Part shown: positions 33,092-41,808 of the stretch, piece after piece | Position numbering within the stretch: position 1 is the first letter of the stretch | How the letters are laid out: the number at the start of each line of letters is the position of its first letter | Notes under the pieces: model-generated | What the model was told of the DNA's origin: nothing | What the model saw: only the letters and a program-made list of their open reading frames with translations | Database searches by the model: none | From: Pseudomonadota bacterium | Lineage (GTDB): Bacteria; Pseudomonadota; Gammaproteobacteria; Burkholderiales; Burkholderiaceae_C | Direction of reading: 5' to 3' | Length of the DNA: 64,000 bases | Assembly: GCA_023442945.1 (NCBI GenBank) | Contig: JAEZWW010000042.1 | Location: 1 to 64,000 of the forward strand | Translations under genes and position numbers: made by a program

Positions 33092-35327
33092 CCTGGCTCC
33101 GAAAATCTACGATCCAGGACTCTTGTGGTCTGCGCGTGATATCCAAGCCGTTGATCCACGGAAATAGGACTTCGCCGTTGGATCTGCCATGTGGATTTGG
33201 AAACGACAGCCAACTACGTGCAGCCGCCGCAGGTAAATCAAATAGTCCCCCTTTCTGAGTTCCGATGAAACTGGTCCCGGGGGTATTTGCGGGTTTAGCC
33301 GCAGAAACGTCTACGGCCTGATTGGTAGAAGTAGAAGAAGTGAGGTTTGAGTAGACAACGGTCGTCTCAACGCCGTCCAAATGTGAGCAGACGGCAGGCG
33401 ACCCAAAAGCGACCAATGAAACGCGAACAGCAGCTCCATCATTCACCCAGGCCTCGTCGCTCCAGGCGTCGTAGATGCGGCTGGTCTTGACGATCGCGTC
33501 CAGGACGGAGCGGTTCTTGCCGCCGCGAATGGAGTTGGTAGCGACGAAGCCGGCGGCTGTCAGGCCGTCGCGTTCAATGGCCTCGCGCGCCTTGTCAAAC
33601 CAGTAGCAGACGAAGTCCGCACCGCCAGGCACCCGGCCGGCGTAGGTCTTGCGCAGCGCATCGACGTACGTGTCCCCCAGTTCGCGGCGCATCTTCTTGT
33701 CGCCGATGAAAGGCGGGTTGCCGACGATGACGCTGGCTCGGGGCCATGTGGCTTCCATGGCTTTCAACGGCGGCGCCGGGTCGGTCGGCATGGGGTCAGA
33801 GCCCGAGTTTCGCTGCGCGAAATCGGGGTCTGACCCCGAGCCTGCGGTGTCGGCTTGCGTGGCAGCGCTCGGCCCCGCGGGCGTGGCGGTGCGCTGCGTG
33901 GTGGCGGCTTCGGGCGCCCAGGTCAGCAGCGCGTCGCGGCATTCGATCTGGTCCAGCGGCTCCAGCACGGGGTTGGTTTTGGGTGGGTAGCCGTGGGCGA
34001 TGCGCCATTGGATCTCGCCAATCCACAGGCTGACGCGGGCCAGTTCGGCCGCGTACTCGTTGATCTCGATGCCCAGCATGTTGTGCGGGCCGGTGACCAG
34101 GTCTTGCTCACGGTCCAGGCCGAGGTCGGCGGCCCGGGTGATGGTGAGCAGCTCGATGTCCTTGAGCGCCTTGAGGCCCATGAACAGGAAGTTGCCGCTG
34201 CCGCAGGCCGGGTCAAGGATGCGGAAGGCGCGCAGCGCTTCCAGCCACTGCACAAAGCGGGTGTGCGCCTTGCGGTAGGCGGCGTCACCGTGGCGCTTGA
34301 TTTTGGTTGTCAGCCCTTGCAGATCAAGCGCGACAAGCTCCCATTGTTGTAGCAAGGGGCGGGTGACGACGGGCTCGATGATGCGGGCGATGGTGGCGGG
34401 GTCGGTGTAGTGCGCGCCGAGCTGGCTGCGCTTGGCCGGGTCCAGGCCGCGTTCAAACAGCGTGCCGAAGATGCTGACATCGATGGCGCTCCAGTTCAGG
34501 CTGGCGGCGTTGCGCAGTTCGGTGATGTCGACGATTTCCAGCTTGGGCACGTCAATGCGCTGGAACAGCCCGCCATTGAACCAGGGGATGTCGTCGGGCC
34601 CGTACAGGCCGCCGCTCTGCATGGTGGCAAACAGGGTTTGCAGGCCGGCGGTCAGGCGTTCGCTGGTGATCTGGCGGTTGCTGACCAGGCGCTCGAACAT
34701 GCGGCCGGGCAGCAGGCCCACGTCTTCGGCAAAGAAGCAGAACAGGCACTGCGTGAGGAAGTGCGCCACGGTGTCGGCGTGGTGGCCGCGCCCGCGCAAT
34801 TGTTCGGCCAGGGTGGCGAAGCTGCGCGCGGCTTCTTCGGTGATGTCGCGGTTGGTCTGGCGCGGGCGAAAGCTGTCGGGCGCGGTCCACAGGCGGCGCA
34901 GCAAGTCGCGCGGTGCGGGCTGGTCGAGCTGGTCGACGCGAACGGTGTGGGCTTCGCTGGGGTGGCCGTTGAACTGGGTGTGGACACGGATGGTGAGGCG
35001 GTCGCACACCACGAGCAGCGGCGGGTTGCTGAGCGCCAGGCTGTACTGCTGGAGCTGGCGCAGGGCGGCGTCGAGGTTCTTGCCGGGGGCCTTGTTCTCC
35101 CATGCGAAATGGTCGCGGTAGAACACGTCGGCGTAGCCGCGCGCTTCACCCAGCACCAGCGATTGGCGCTCAAACAGGTATTCGTCGGCCAGGCCTGGGG
35201 TGCCGGGCTTGGGCACTCCCAGCAGATCGCACAGGTCCAGAAAGTGGCTGTGCGCGCCTTGCTCTTCGTTGAGGTGCGCGGCCGAGCCACCGGGGCCCCA
35301 TTTGGCGATGAAGTCCGACGGGCTCAT
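33063..35327 (-). pseudogene. MmeI-like type IIL restriction-modification enzyme, N-terminal fragment (frameshifted)
   Basis: 754 residues of a single-chain restriction enzyme and adenine methyltransferase. A PD-(D/E)xK-like nuclease is at the N-terminus (GYADVFY with D67; FAWENKAPG with E77 and K79). A helical linker follows, then the gamma-class methyltransferase: motif I DPACGSGNFL, motif IV NPPFIGDKK. The frame ends early at ...WIVDFRSQDAGERSSSF. Removing one base near 33099-33105 gives WIVDFGARMPENEAALF and joins the C-terminal fragment perfectly. A 46-bp palindromic repeat is inserted in frame between ALLTW and the WPRASVIVGNPPF motif. Whether the frameshift is natural inactivation or phase-variation-like cannot be told. 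Confidence 0.8.
33792..33837. repeat. REP-like 46-bp palindrome in frame in a coding sequence
   Basis: Imperfect palindrome: GGGGTCAGAGCCCGAG and TTTCG, loop CTGCG, then CGAAATCGGGGTCTGACCCC. Arms pair over about 20 bp. This is the form of REP/BIME elements mobilised by REP-associated transposases. It encodes Gly-Ser-Asp-Pro-Asp-Phe-Ala-Gln-Arg-Asn-Ser-Gly-Ser-Asp-Pro in the methyltransferase. It is unrelated in sequence to the main dispersed repeat. Confidence 0.8.
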
Positions 35328-35340
35328 GCGGTTGATTTGC

Positions 35341-35404
35341 TCTAAAAAAAGAAGCTGGCCGCGCAAGCGGTGGTTAGGCTGGCGGCCGATTTGCCTTGAA
35401 ATCT
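35341..35404 (+). repeat. Dispersed hairpin repeat, copy 14 (intergenic)
   Basis: CT-N7-GAAGCTGG, CCGCGCAAGCGGTGGTTAGG, CTGGCGGCCGATTTGCC, TTGAAATCTGG. Full length, right arm GAAGC. It begins 13 bases upstream of the restriction-modification start and so lies in its promoter region. Confidence 0.82.
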
Positions 35405-35415
35405 GGGTCGGCGCA

Positions 35416-36405
35416 TCAACGCCCTTGTAGCACCTCCGGGTTCAGCGGCGTCAGCGCCTTGCCGTCGGTCAGAAAGCCAATCAGATTGCCCGCGGCCAGC
35501 TCGGCCATGGCCCTGCGCGTGGGCGCGGTGGCGCTGCCGACGTGCGGGGTCAGCACGACGTTCTGGCAGGCCAGCAGGGCGGGGTTGACCTGGGGCTCGC
35601 CTTCAAACACGTCCAGCCCGGCGGCGGCCAGGCGGCCGGCTTGCAGGGCGGCGGCCAGGGCGTCTTCGTCGATCAGGCCGCCGCGCGCGATGTTGGTCAG
35701 CGTGGCGGTGGGCTTCATCAGCGCCAGCTGCGCCGCACCGATCAGGTGGTGGGATTCGGGTGTGTAGGGCAGCACCAGCACGACGTGGTCGGCGCTGCGC
35801 AGCAGCTCTTCCAGGCCGACGTAGCGCGCGCCCACGGCTTGCTCATCGGCCTCGGGCAGGCGCGACCGGTTGTGGTAGATCACCTGCATACCAAAGCCGT
35901 GCGCGCCGCGCTGGGCGATGCCCTGGCCGATGCGGCCCATGCCAACGATGCCCAGCGTGCTGCCGTGGATGTCCTGGCCCAGCAGCATGTCGTAGGACCA
36001 GCGCTTCCATTGGCCGGCCCGCAGGTAATGCTCGCCTTCGGTCACGCGGCGGGCGGCGGCCATCAGCAGGGCAAAACCCATGTCGGCGGTGGTTTCGGTC
36101 AGCACGCCGGGCGCGTTGGTGGCCAGCACGCCGGCGGCCGTCATGGCGGCCACGTCGAAGTTGTTGTAGCCCACGGCCATGTTGGCGCAGATCTTCAGGC
36201 CGGGCGCGGCGGCCAGCACATCGGCGTCAACGCGTTCGCTGCCGGTGGTCAGCACGCCTTGCTTGCCCTGCAGGCGGCGAATGAAGTCGTCGCGCGACCA
36301 GGCGGTGTCGTCCTGGTTGGACTCCACGTCAAAGTGCTGGGCCAGTTGCGCCAGCACTTCGGGGAAGATGGCGCGCGAAACAAGGATACGGGGGCGGTCG
36401 GTCAT
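35416..36405 (-). CDS. D-2-hydroxyacid dehydrogenase (glyoxylate/hydroxypyruvate/2-ketogluconate reductase type)
   Basis: A 329-residue NAD(P)-dependent D-2-hydroxyacid dehydrogenase. Rossmann motif GIVGMGRIGQGIAQRG, conserved NIARGGLIDEDAL with catalytic Arg, GLDVFEGEPQVNP with catalytic Glu, and TPHVGSAT with catalytic His. The HNRSR motif after the second strand favours NADPH. It resembles bacterial glyoxylate/hydroxypyruvate reductase and 2-ketogluconate reductase; the neighbours do not decide the substrate. Stands alone between dinB and the restriction-modification gene. Confidence 0.87.
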   Translation of the reverse strand: MTDRPRILVSRAIFPEVLAQLAQHFDVESNQDDTAWSRDDFIRRLQGKQGVLTTGSERVDADVLAAAPGLKICANMAVGYNNFDVAAMTAAGVLATNAPGVLTETTADMGFALLMAAARRVTEGEHYLRAGQWKRWSYDMLLGQDIHGSTLGIVGMGRIGQGIAQRGAHGFGMQVIYHNRSRLPEADEQAVGARYVGLEELLRSADHVVLVLPYTPESHHLIGAAQLALMKPTATLTNIARGGLIDEDALAAALQAGRLAAAGLDVFEGEPQVNPALLACQNVVLTPHVGSATAPTRRAMAELAAGNLIGFLTDGKALTPLNPEVLQGR

Positions 36406-36454
36406 GCGTGCATTCTAGGGAGCGTGGCGCGCCGACCCGCGCGCTGGGACATGC

Positions 36455-37663
36455 CTATTCGAACAGCGGCAGCGCGTCCGGCTGCGGCACCTCGCCCACC
36501 TTCACCAGCGAGCCCACGCGCACGCCCAAGAGGCGCAGGCGCCGGTCCAGCGGCACGCGCTTCAGGCATTGCCCAGCGACCTGGCGGATGCGGCGCGCGT
36601 CCTGGGTGTGTTCGGCCACGGTGGTGTCGCGCGTGGCGATCTTGAAGTCGTCAAAGCGCAGCTTAATGCCGATGGTCTTGCCGACGTAGCCCTTGCGCTG
36701 CAGGTCGCCCGCGACCTGTTGGCACAGCTGGGTGAAGACGGCGCCCAACTCGGCGCGGTCGTGCACGGCGTGCAGGTCGCGGTCAAAGGTGGTTTCGCGG
36801 CTCATGCTGACGGGTTCGCTTTCGGTGACGACGGGGCGATCGTCGCGCCCCCAGGCGGCGGCGTGCAGCCAGGCGCCGTAGGCCTTGCCGAAGTGCTGCA
36901 CCAGCCAGGGCTGATCGCGCGCAGCCAGATCGCCCACGGTGCGGATGCCATGGCCTTGCAGCTTTTCATCCGCCTTGGGCCCGATGCCGTTGATCTTGCG
37001 GCAGGGCAGCGGCCAGATCAGCGTTTGCAAGTCGCCTTCGTGCACGATGCTGATGCCGTTCGGCTTGTTGAATTCGCTCGCCATCTTGGCGATCAGCTTG
37101 TTCGGCGCCACGCCGATGGAGCAGGTCAGGCCGGTGGCATCGAAGATGCTTTTTTGCAGCAGCCGCGCCAGCACGCGCCCGCCTTCGCGCTGGCCGCCGG
37201 GCACGTCGCTGAAGTCGATGTACACCTCGTCCACGCCGCGGTCTTCCATCACCGGCGCGATGTCGCGGATGATCGCCTTGAAGGCGCGCGAATAGCGCCG
37301 GTACTCGTCAAAGTCCACCGGCAGCAAGATCGCCTGCGGGCACAGCTTGGCGGCCTTCATCAGCCCCATGGCCGAGCCGATACCGAACTGCCGCGCCGGG
37401 TAGGTCGCGGTGGTGATCACGCCGCGGCCGACGTAGTCCTTGAGCAGCGGAAACCAGTCGAGCGGGATCTCGGCCAGGTGCTCGGTGGTCCATTCGCGTT
37501 CGGGCCGCTCCGCATTCAGCCGCCCGATCAGGTCGTCCTCACGCCGCCGCCCGCCGCCAATCACCATTGGCAAGCCCTTGAGCTGCGGGTAGCGCAGCCA
37601 CTCCACCGACGCGTAAAACGCGTCCATGTCGAGGTGGGCGATGCGGCGGGTGGGGGACGTCAC
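36455..37663 (-). CDS. dinB: DNA polymerase IV (DinB)
   Basis: Y-family translesion polymerase of 402 residues, longer than the E. coli enzyme (351) because of an insert after VIGGGRRRE (about 30-70) carrying WTTEHLAEIPLDWFPLLKDY. Catalytic acidic residues are in HLDMDAFYASVE and DRGVDEVYIDFSD. Little-finger domain at the C-terminus (TIGIKLRFDDFKIATRD) and a terminal beta-clamp motif QPDALPLFE. The long insert is found in Comamonadaceae and related DinB proteins as far as I recall. No LexA box was identified upstream. Its start is followed upstream by repeat copy 15. Confidence 0.9.
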   Translation of the reverse strand: MTSPTRRIAHLDMDAFYASVEWLRYPQLKGLPMVIGGGRRREDDLIGRLNAERPEREWTTEHLAEIPLDWFPLLKDYVGRGVITTATYPARQFGIGSAMGLMKAAKLCPQAILLPVDFDEYRRYSRAFKAIIRDIAPVMEDRGVDEVYIDFSDVPGGQREGGRVLARLLQKSIFDATGLTCSIGVAPNKLIAKMASEFNKPNGISIVHEGDLQTLIWPLPCRKINGIGPKADEKLQGHGIRTVGDLAARDQPWLVQHFGKAYGAWLHAAAWGRDDRPVVTESEPVSMSRETTFDRDLHAVHDRAELGAVFTQLCQQVAGDLQRKGYVGKTIGIKLRFDDFKIATRDTTVAEHTQDARRIRQVAGQCLKRVPLDRRLRLLGVRVGSLVKVGEVPQPDALPLFE

Positions 37664-37743
37664 CCGCCAAGCTTAGCGGCAGCGGCGCCTGGTCGGGGCG
37701 GCGCGTCTTTCGGGCGCAGGAGTGGCCAGGGAATTCGCGTCCT

Positions 37744-37789
37744 GCGCTACAGCCACCTGCGCGGGCAGCTACTGTTGTTGTAGCAACTG
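37744..37789 (-). repeat. Dispersed hairpin repeat, copy 15 (intergenic)
   Basis: Plus strand GCGCTACAGCCACCTGCGCG, GGCAGCTAC-N7-GTAGCAAC. Core and hairpin complete; the GGCC flank is reduced. Between fahA's end and dinB's start. Confidence 0.8.
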
Positions 37790-37794
37790 CCCGG

Positions 37795-39108
37795 TCAGGC
37801 TGCCGGCAGCACCGTCCCCACACATTCGCCAAAACCGATCCGCGCCGCGCCCGGCTTTTCGCACCAGCCGCGCAGGATGACGGTGTCGCCGTCTTCCAGC
37901 CAGGTGCGGGTTTCGCCGCCGGGCAGTTGCACGGGGTTCTTGCCGCCGGTGGTCAGCTCGATCAGCGCGCAGGCCGAGTCCAGGGTGGGGCCGGACAGGG
38001 TGCCGGTGCCCAGCAGGTCGCCGGGTTGCAGGTTGCAGCCGTTGACGGTGTGGTGCGTGACCATTTGCGCGGCCGTCCAGTAGGCGTGGCGGTAGTTGCT
38101 GAGGGTGATGCGCGCGGGCGGGGTTTTGGCGGCGCGCATCTTGGGCGTTTCAAGCAGCGCTTCCAGGTGGATGTCCAGGCCGCCTTCGGCGCTGTTGGCG
38201 GCGCTGGCCAGGTACGGCAGCGGTTGCGGGTCGCCTTCGGGGTGGCTGAAGGCGGTGCGGTAGGGCGCGAGCGCTTCCATGGTCACGACCCAGGGCGACA
38301 CGGTGGACGCGAAGTTCTTGGCCAGGAAGGGGCCGAGCGGCTGGTATTCCCAAGGCTGGATGTCGCGCGCCGACCAGTCGTTGAACAGCACCAGGCCGAA
38401 GATGTGCGATTCGGCTTCATCGATCGTCACCGCGTCGCCCAAAGCGTTGGGCTGGCCGACGAAGACGCCCATTTCCAGCTCGATGTCGACGCGCGCGCTG
38501 GGCTTGAGCACGGGCACCTCCGCGTCGGGCGGCTTGATCTGGCCCTTGGGCCGCTTGAAGGCCTGGCCCGACACGCCAATCGACGAAGAGCGGCCGTGGT
38601 AGCCGATGGGCACCCATTTGTAGTTGGGCAGCAGCGGGTTGTCGGGGCGGAACTGCTTGCCGATGTTGGTGGCGTGGTAGACCGAGGTGTAGAAGTCGGT
38701 GTAGTCGCCAATGCGCGCGGGCAGGTTGTATTCGGCGTCGGCCTGGGGCACCAGGCAGGCTTTCAGCGTGGCTTCTTGCGCGGCACCGCTGCGCAATGCT
38801 TTTGATAGCTGGCTGCGCAAGTGGGACAAGGGCTGGGGGCCCAACGCCATCAAATTGTTCAAGGTGGACTCGGCCGCGGCCTGCGCCGCGGGCAGCGCGT
38901 CACCCGTGAACACGCCGGCTTTGAGCGCAGCCGCCATGTCAACGATCTGATCGCCGATGGCCACGCCGCCGCGCCAGGCCTCGCCGCTGCCTTGGCGGCG
39001 GAAGATGGCGAAAGGCAGGTTCTGGATCGGGAAGTCGGTGCGGCCGTCGTTGGCCGAGGTGACCCAGCTGACCAGTTGGGGGTCGTGCGTTTCGTTCAGT
39101 TGCGCCAT
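37795..39108 (-). CDS. fahA: Fumarylacetoacetase
   Basis: Fumarylacetoacetate hydrolase of 437 residues, full-length FAH type with an N-terminal SH3-like domain. It splits fumarylacetoacetate to fumarate and acetoacetate, the last step of homogentisate degradation. Seen: FYTSVYHATNIGKQFRPD, KWVPIGYHGRSSSI, metal residues in RVDIELEMGVFVG and VLFNDWSARDIQPWEYQPLGPF, and the catalytic region LGTGTLSGP. It is last in the operon FAD monooxygenase-DUF2783-VOC-fahA under a divergent MarR regulator. No maleylacetoacetate isomerase is present. Residues about 91-105 (Leu-Ser-His-Leu-Arg-Ser-Gln-Leu-Ser-Lys-Ala-Leu) coincide with a repeat-like A/T-rich patch. Confidence 0.93.
   Translation of the reverse strand: MAQLNETHDPQLVSWVTSANDGRTDFPIQNLPFAIFRRQGSGEAWRGGVAIGDQIVDMAAALKAGVFTGDALPAAQAAAESTLNNLMALGPQPLSHLRSQLSKALRSGAAQEATLKACLVPQADAEYNLPARIGDYTDFYTSVYHATNIGKQFRPDNPLLPNYKWVPIGYHGRSSSIGVSGQAFKRPKGQIKPPDAEVPVLKPSARVDIELEMGVFVGQPNALGDAVTIDEAESHIFGLVLFNDWSARDIQPWEYQPLGPFLAKNFASTVSPWVVTMEALAPYRTAFSHPEGDPQPLPYLASAANSAEGGLDIHLEALLETPKMRAAKTPPARITLSNYRHAYWTAAQMVTHHTVNGCNLQPGDLLGTGTLSGPTLDSACALIELTTGGKNPVQLPGGETRTWLEDGDTVILRGWCEKPGAARIGFGECVGTVLPAA
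38793..38837 (+). repeat. Repeat-like patch inside fahA (copy 16)
   Basis: Plus strand GCAAT-N7-ATAGCTGGC, TGCGCAAGTGGGACAAGGGC, TGGGGG: core, spacing and the following GGGCTGG all match, with a decayed left arm. The antisense reading frame of fahA continues through it using CTA, TCA, AAA and GCA codons. Confidence 0.62.
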
Positions 39109-39149
39109 GTCTCTCTCGGGGTTCTGGAAGGGATCGGTGGGGTGCCGCT

Positions 39150-39695
39150 TCAGTGCGCGTCCACCGCGCTGCCGTCATGCATCCAGCGTGCGTGCTGGGG
39201 CGCTTTCTTGGTGCGGTCCCACTCGTTCAGCATATCCCACTTGACGGCGTCCAGCGCCTGGTTCATCTGCGGCGTGGCGGTGTCGACGGCCAACTCCAGC
39301 CGGTGGCCGGACGGATCGAAAAAGTAGATGGATTTGAAGATGGTGTGGTCCGTGGGGCCGATCACGCCGATGCCATCGGCTTCCAGCTTGGCCTTGACCT
39401 TGTCCAGCGTCTCCATCGAATCGACCTTCAGCGCCAGGTGCTGGGTCCAGGCCGGGGTGTTTTCGTCGCGGCCCATTTCCGGGCGGGTCGGCAATTCAAA
39501 GAAGGCCAGCACGTTGCCGTTGCCCGCGTCCAGGAAGATGTGCATGTACGGGTCCGGCTCTTTGGTGGAAGGGACTTCGTTTTCGGCGATCGCCAGGATG
39601 AAGTCCATGTCGAGGTACTTCTGGTACCACTCCACGGTTTGCTTGGCGTTCTTGCAGCGGTAGGCGACGTGGTGAATGCGGTCGATGAAGGGCAT
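39150..39695 (-). CDS. VOC-family (glyoxalase/extradiol-type) metalloprotein
   Basis: A 181-residue single-module vicinal-oxygen-chelate protein: two beta-alpha-beta-beta-beta halves with likely metal ligands H9 (IHHVAYR), E67 (AFFELP), H86 (TQHLALKV) and E134 (HRLELAV). The set H/E/H/E is the glyoxalase I type, while H9/H86/E134 alone would be the extradiol dioxygenase triad. A C-terminal tail of about 40 residues (WDMLNEWDRTKKAPQHARWM) is extra. In this operon, between a ring hydroxylase and fumarylacetoacetase, a ring-opening or isomerase role would complete the path, but that is inference. Start ATG 39695. Confidence 0.8.
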   Translation of the reverse strand: MPFIDRIHHVAYRCKNAKQTVEWYQKYLDMDFILAIAENEVPSTKEPDPYMHIFLDAGNGNVLAFFELPTRPEMGRDENTPAWTQHLALKVDSMETLDKVKAKLEADGIGVIGPTDHTIFKSIYFFDPSGHRLELAVDTATPQMNQALDAVKWDMLNEWDRTKKAPQHARWMHDGSAVDAH

Positions 39696-39730
39696 GGCGT
39701 TGGTCTCCGGGGGTCAGAAGAAAGAAGAGG

Positions 39731-39919
39731 TCAGAGGTCCAGCAGCGCGGCCTGGATGTGGCGCTGCACGGTGTCGGCGCGGCCCAGGGCCTGGGCGTTC
39801 AGCAGCGCCAGCTTGACCAGGAACAGCTCAGCCTTGTCGGGGCCAGCCTGGTCGATGGCCTGGGCCAGCAGGTCGTACACGGTTTCCAGCTCGGGGAGCG
39901 GCAGGGTGGTGTGGCTCAT
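39731..39919 (-). CDS. DUF2783 small protein
   Basis: A 62-residue helical protein of the DUF2783 family (PF10932), typically encoded right after an FAD-dependent aromatic monooxygenase. Seen: LETVYDLLAQAIDQAGPDKAELFLVKLALLNAQALG. Possibly an accessory or stabilising subunit; function not established. Two starts are possible: ATG 39940, overlapping the monooxygenase stop (ATGA), or ATG 39919 seven codons later with GGAA six bases before it. Either gives tight coupling to the monooxygenase. Confidence 0.78.
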   Translation of the reverse strand: MSHTTLPLPELETVYDLLAQAIDQAGPDKAELFLVKLALLNAQALGRADTVQRHIQAALLDL

Positions 39920-39936
39920 GGGGGTTCCAGGGCGGG

Positions 39937-41628
39937 TCATTGCGGCAGGGCCTGCGCCAGCGCGGCGCGCAGGCGGGTGGCGTCCAGCGTCAGCCAGCGC
40001 GCGCAGACGTGCTGGTCGGGCCGCAGCAGGTAGGCGCCACCGCTGGCCGTGATGCCGTAGCGCCGGCGGAAGTGGCCATCGGCATCGGCCAACGCTTGAT
40101 CGGCACCCGCCACCGCGCGGCCGCTGCCCACGGCCGTCACGCGCAGCGGCACACCGCGCGCGCGCACCTCGGCGACCACGGCTTGCAGCGGCGCGGGCAA
40201 CGCATCGGCTTCGGTGAAGTACAGCAGGTCAAAGCCGCCGCCCACGTGGTCCAGCAGGAAGTCGTCGGCGCCCAGGCGCACGTTCAGCGGCGGCGCGCCG
40301 TGCGCCGGGCCAGCGCTGAACAGGGTGTTGTCGTCGCCCGGGCTATTGAGGGCCGAATGCGTGTATTCGTGCGGCCGCGAAGTGCGCCAGTGGTAGAGCG
40401 GCCGCACGAAGTCCTGCGTGAGCGACAGCGACAGAACCGCGTCGCGCAATACGCGAAAGCCGCGGCTGGGCGGCGCCATGAAGCGCGTGCTTTTGCCCGC
40501 CTCGTCGATGATTTCGCGCGCCGCGCCGACGCGCTCGGCGCTGAAGTTGGCCAGCAACGCGCGACCCGCCCAGCCGCGCACCACAAAGGCCAGGTGCCAG
40601 CCCAGCGACTGCGCGTCCTGGAACGCAGTGTTGGCGCCGCGCACGCCAAAAATCGGCAGCAGGTGCGCAGCGTCGCCCACAAACAGCACGCGGCCGTTGA
40701 CGTAATCGGGCAGGGTCAGCGTGCGCGCGGAATAGACCGACGACCAGTCCATCTCCCACGGCGTGCCGCCAAAGCCGATCATGGCCAGCTGCGCGTCGAT
40801 GCGGTTTTGCAGCGATTCGGGGCGCAGCGCGTCTTCGGGCGATTCGCCCGGCGGCAGCTGGTAGTCCACGCGCCAGATGCCGTGCGGCTCGCGGTGCATC
40901 AAGATGGTGTTGCCGCGGTTCCAGTCGGGGTCGAAATAGGCCAGCCGCTCGGTCGGCAGCGGCAGGTCGATGCGGATGTCGGCGATGACGAACAGGCCTT
41001 CGTACGACGCGCCTTCCATGCGCACGCCCAGGGCGTCGCGGATGGCCGATCGGCCGCCCGAGGCGTCCACCAGCCAGTCGGCTTGCAGCGCGTAATCGCC
41101 TTCGGGCGTGTCGACGGTGGCGCGTACGCCGCCCGCGTCTTGTTCAACGGCGACCACCTTGTTGCCCCAGCGCAAGTCGATCAGCGGGTGCGCGGCGCAG
41201 GCGTCGATCAGGTATTCCTCCATGTACTGCTGCTGCAGGTTGAGCATGGGGAAGAAACGGTCGTCCGCCTCGTGCGGGGCTTCCATGCGGAACACGGTGC
41301 GGCCCTGGTAGATGCTGTTGCCGTGGCGCCAGGGCAGGCCATTTTCGGTCATGCGCTGGGCGGTGCCGACCTGCTGCAGGATCTCCATCGACCGGCGCGT
41401 GAACACGATGGCGCGGCTGCCTTGCGACACCTGCAGCTCAGCCGCCAGCACGACGCTGGCTACGCCGTGGCGCGCCAGCTCCAGCGCCGTGACCATGCCC
41501 GAGGGCCCGTTGCCGACGATGACCACCGGGTGGCGCGGCTGCGGCCCGTGCTGCGACGCCAGCCAGGGCGCGTGGACCTGGTAGTCGTAGTAGATCGACG
41601 GGCGGGGCGTGGTGTCGGGTTGGTGCAT
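39937..41628 (-). CDS. FAD-dependent aromatic-ring monooxygenase
   Basis: A 563-residue class A flavin monooxygenase of the MhpA/PheA-like group. FAD motif GNGPSGMVTALELARHG near residue 38, the DG motif VDASGGRSAIRDALG, and the GD motif LFVGDAAHLLPIFGVRGANTAFQDAQSLGWHL. The C-terminal third is a thioredoxin-like domain (LRPDQHVCARW at the end). It would hydroxylate an aromatic acid with NAD(P)H. First gene of the operon with DUF2783, a VOC protein and fahA, so the product is probably a para-diol such as homogentisate or gentisate. Divergent from a MarR gene. ATG 41628 begins at the family's usual place; the upstream frame is leader. Confidence 0.85.
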   Translation of the reverse strand: MHQPDTTPRPSIYYDYQVHAPWLASQHGPQPRHPVVIVGNGPSGMVTALELARHGVASVVLAAELQVSQGSRAIVFTRRSMEILQQVGTAQRMTENGLPWRHGNSIYQGRTVFRMEAPHEADDRFFPMLNLQQQYMEEYLIDACAAHPLIDLRWGNKVVAVEQDAGGVRATVDTPEGDYALQADWLVDASGGRSAIRDALGVRMEGASYEGLFVIADIRIDLPLPTERLAYFDPDWNRGNTILMHREPHGIWRVDYQLPPGESPEDALRPESLQNRIDAQLAMIGFGGTPWEMDWSSVYSARTLTLPDYVNGRVLFVGDAAHLLPIFGVRGANTAFQDAQSLGWHLAFVVRGWAGRALLANFSAERVGAAREIIDEAGKSTRFMAPPSRGFRVLRDAVLSLSLTQDFVRPLYHWRTSRPHEYTHSALNSPGDDNTLFSAGPAHGAPPLNVRLGADDFLLDHVGGGFDLLYFTEADALPAPLQAVVAEVRARGVPLRVTAVGSGRAVAGADQALADADGHFRRRYGITASGGAYLLRPDQHVCARWLTLDATRLRAALAQALPQ

Positions 41629-41781
41629 GGGGGGGCGGCAAACGGGCCAGGAAGCGTGCAGGTGGGTCCAAAGGATGCGCGGTCCGTCGACACCGTGCCG
41701 ACGACCGCGGATGTGACCAGGGACCACCGCGTTCCTGCGGCCAAGCGCCCGTGCCAAGATGCCGCATTGTTCCGTAATTTG

Positions 41782-41801
41782 GTTGCGCGCGCAACTATAA
41801 T
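41782..41801 (+). promoter_or_regulatory. MarR operator abutting the marR -10 element
   Basis: Perfect 14-bp palindrome GTTGCGCGCGCAAC (41782-41795) immediately followed by TATAAT (41796-41801). The -10 ends eight bases before the regulator's ATG at 41809, so the transcript would be leaderless or nearly so. Located between the divergent monooxygenase operon and the MarR gene; binding here would shut the marR promoter directly. Confidence 0.7.
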
Positions 41802-41808
41802 TCGACCC

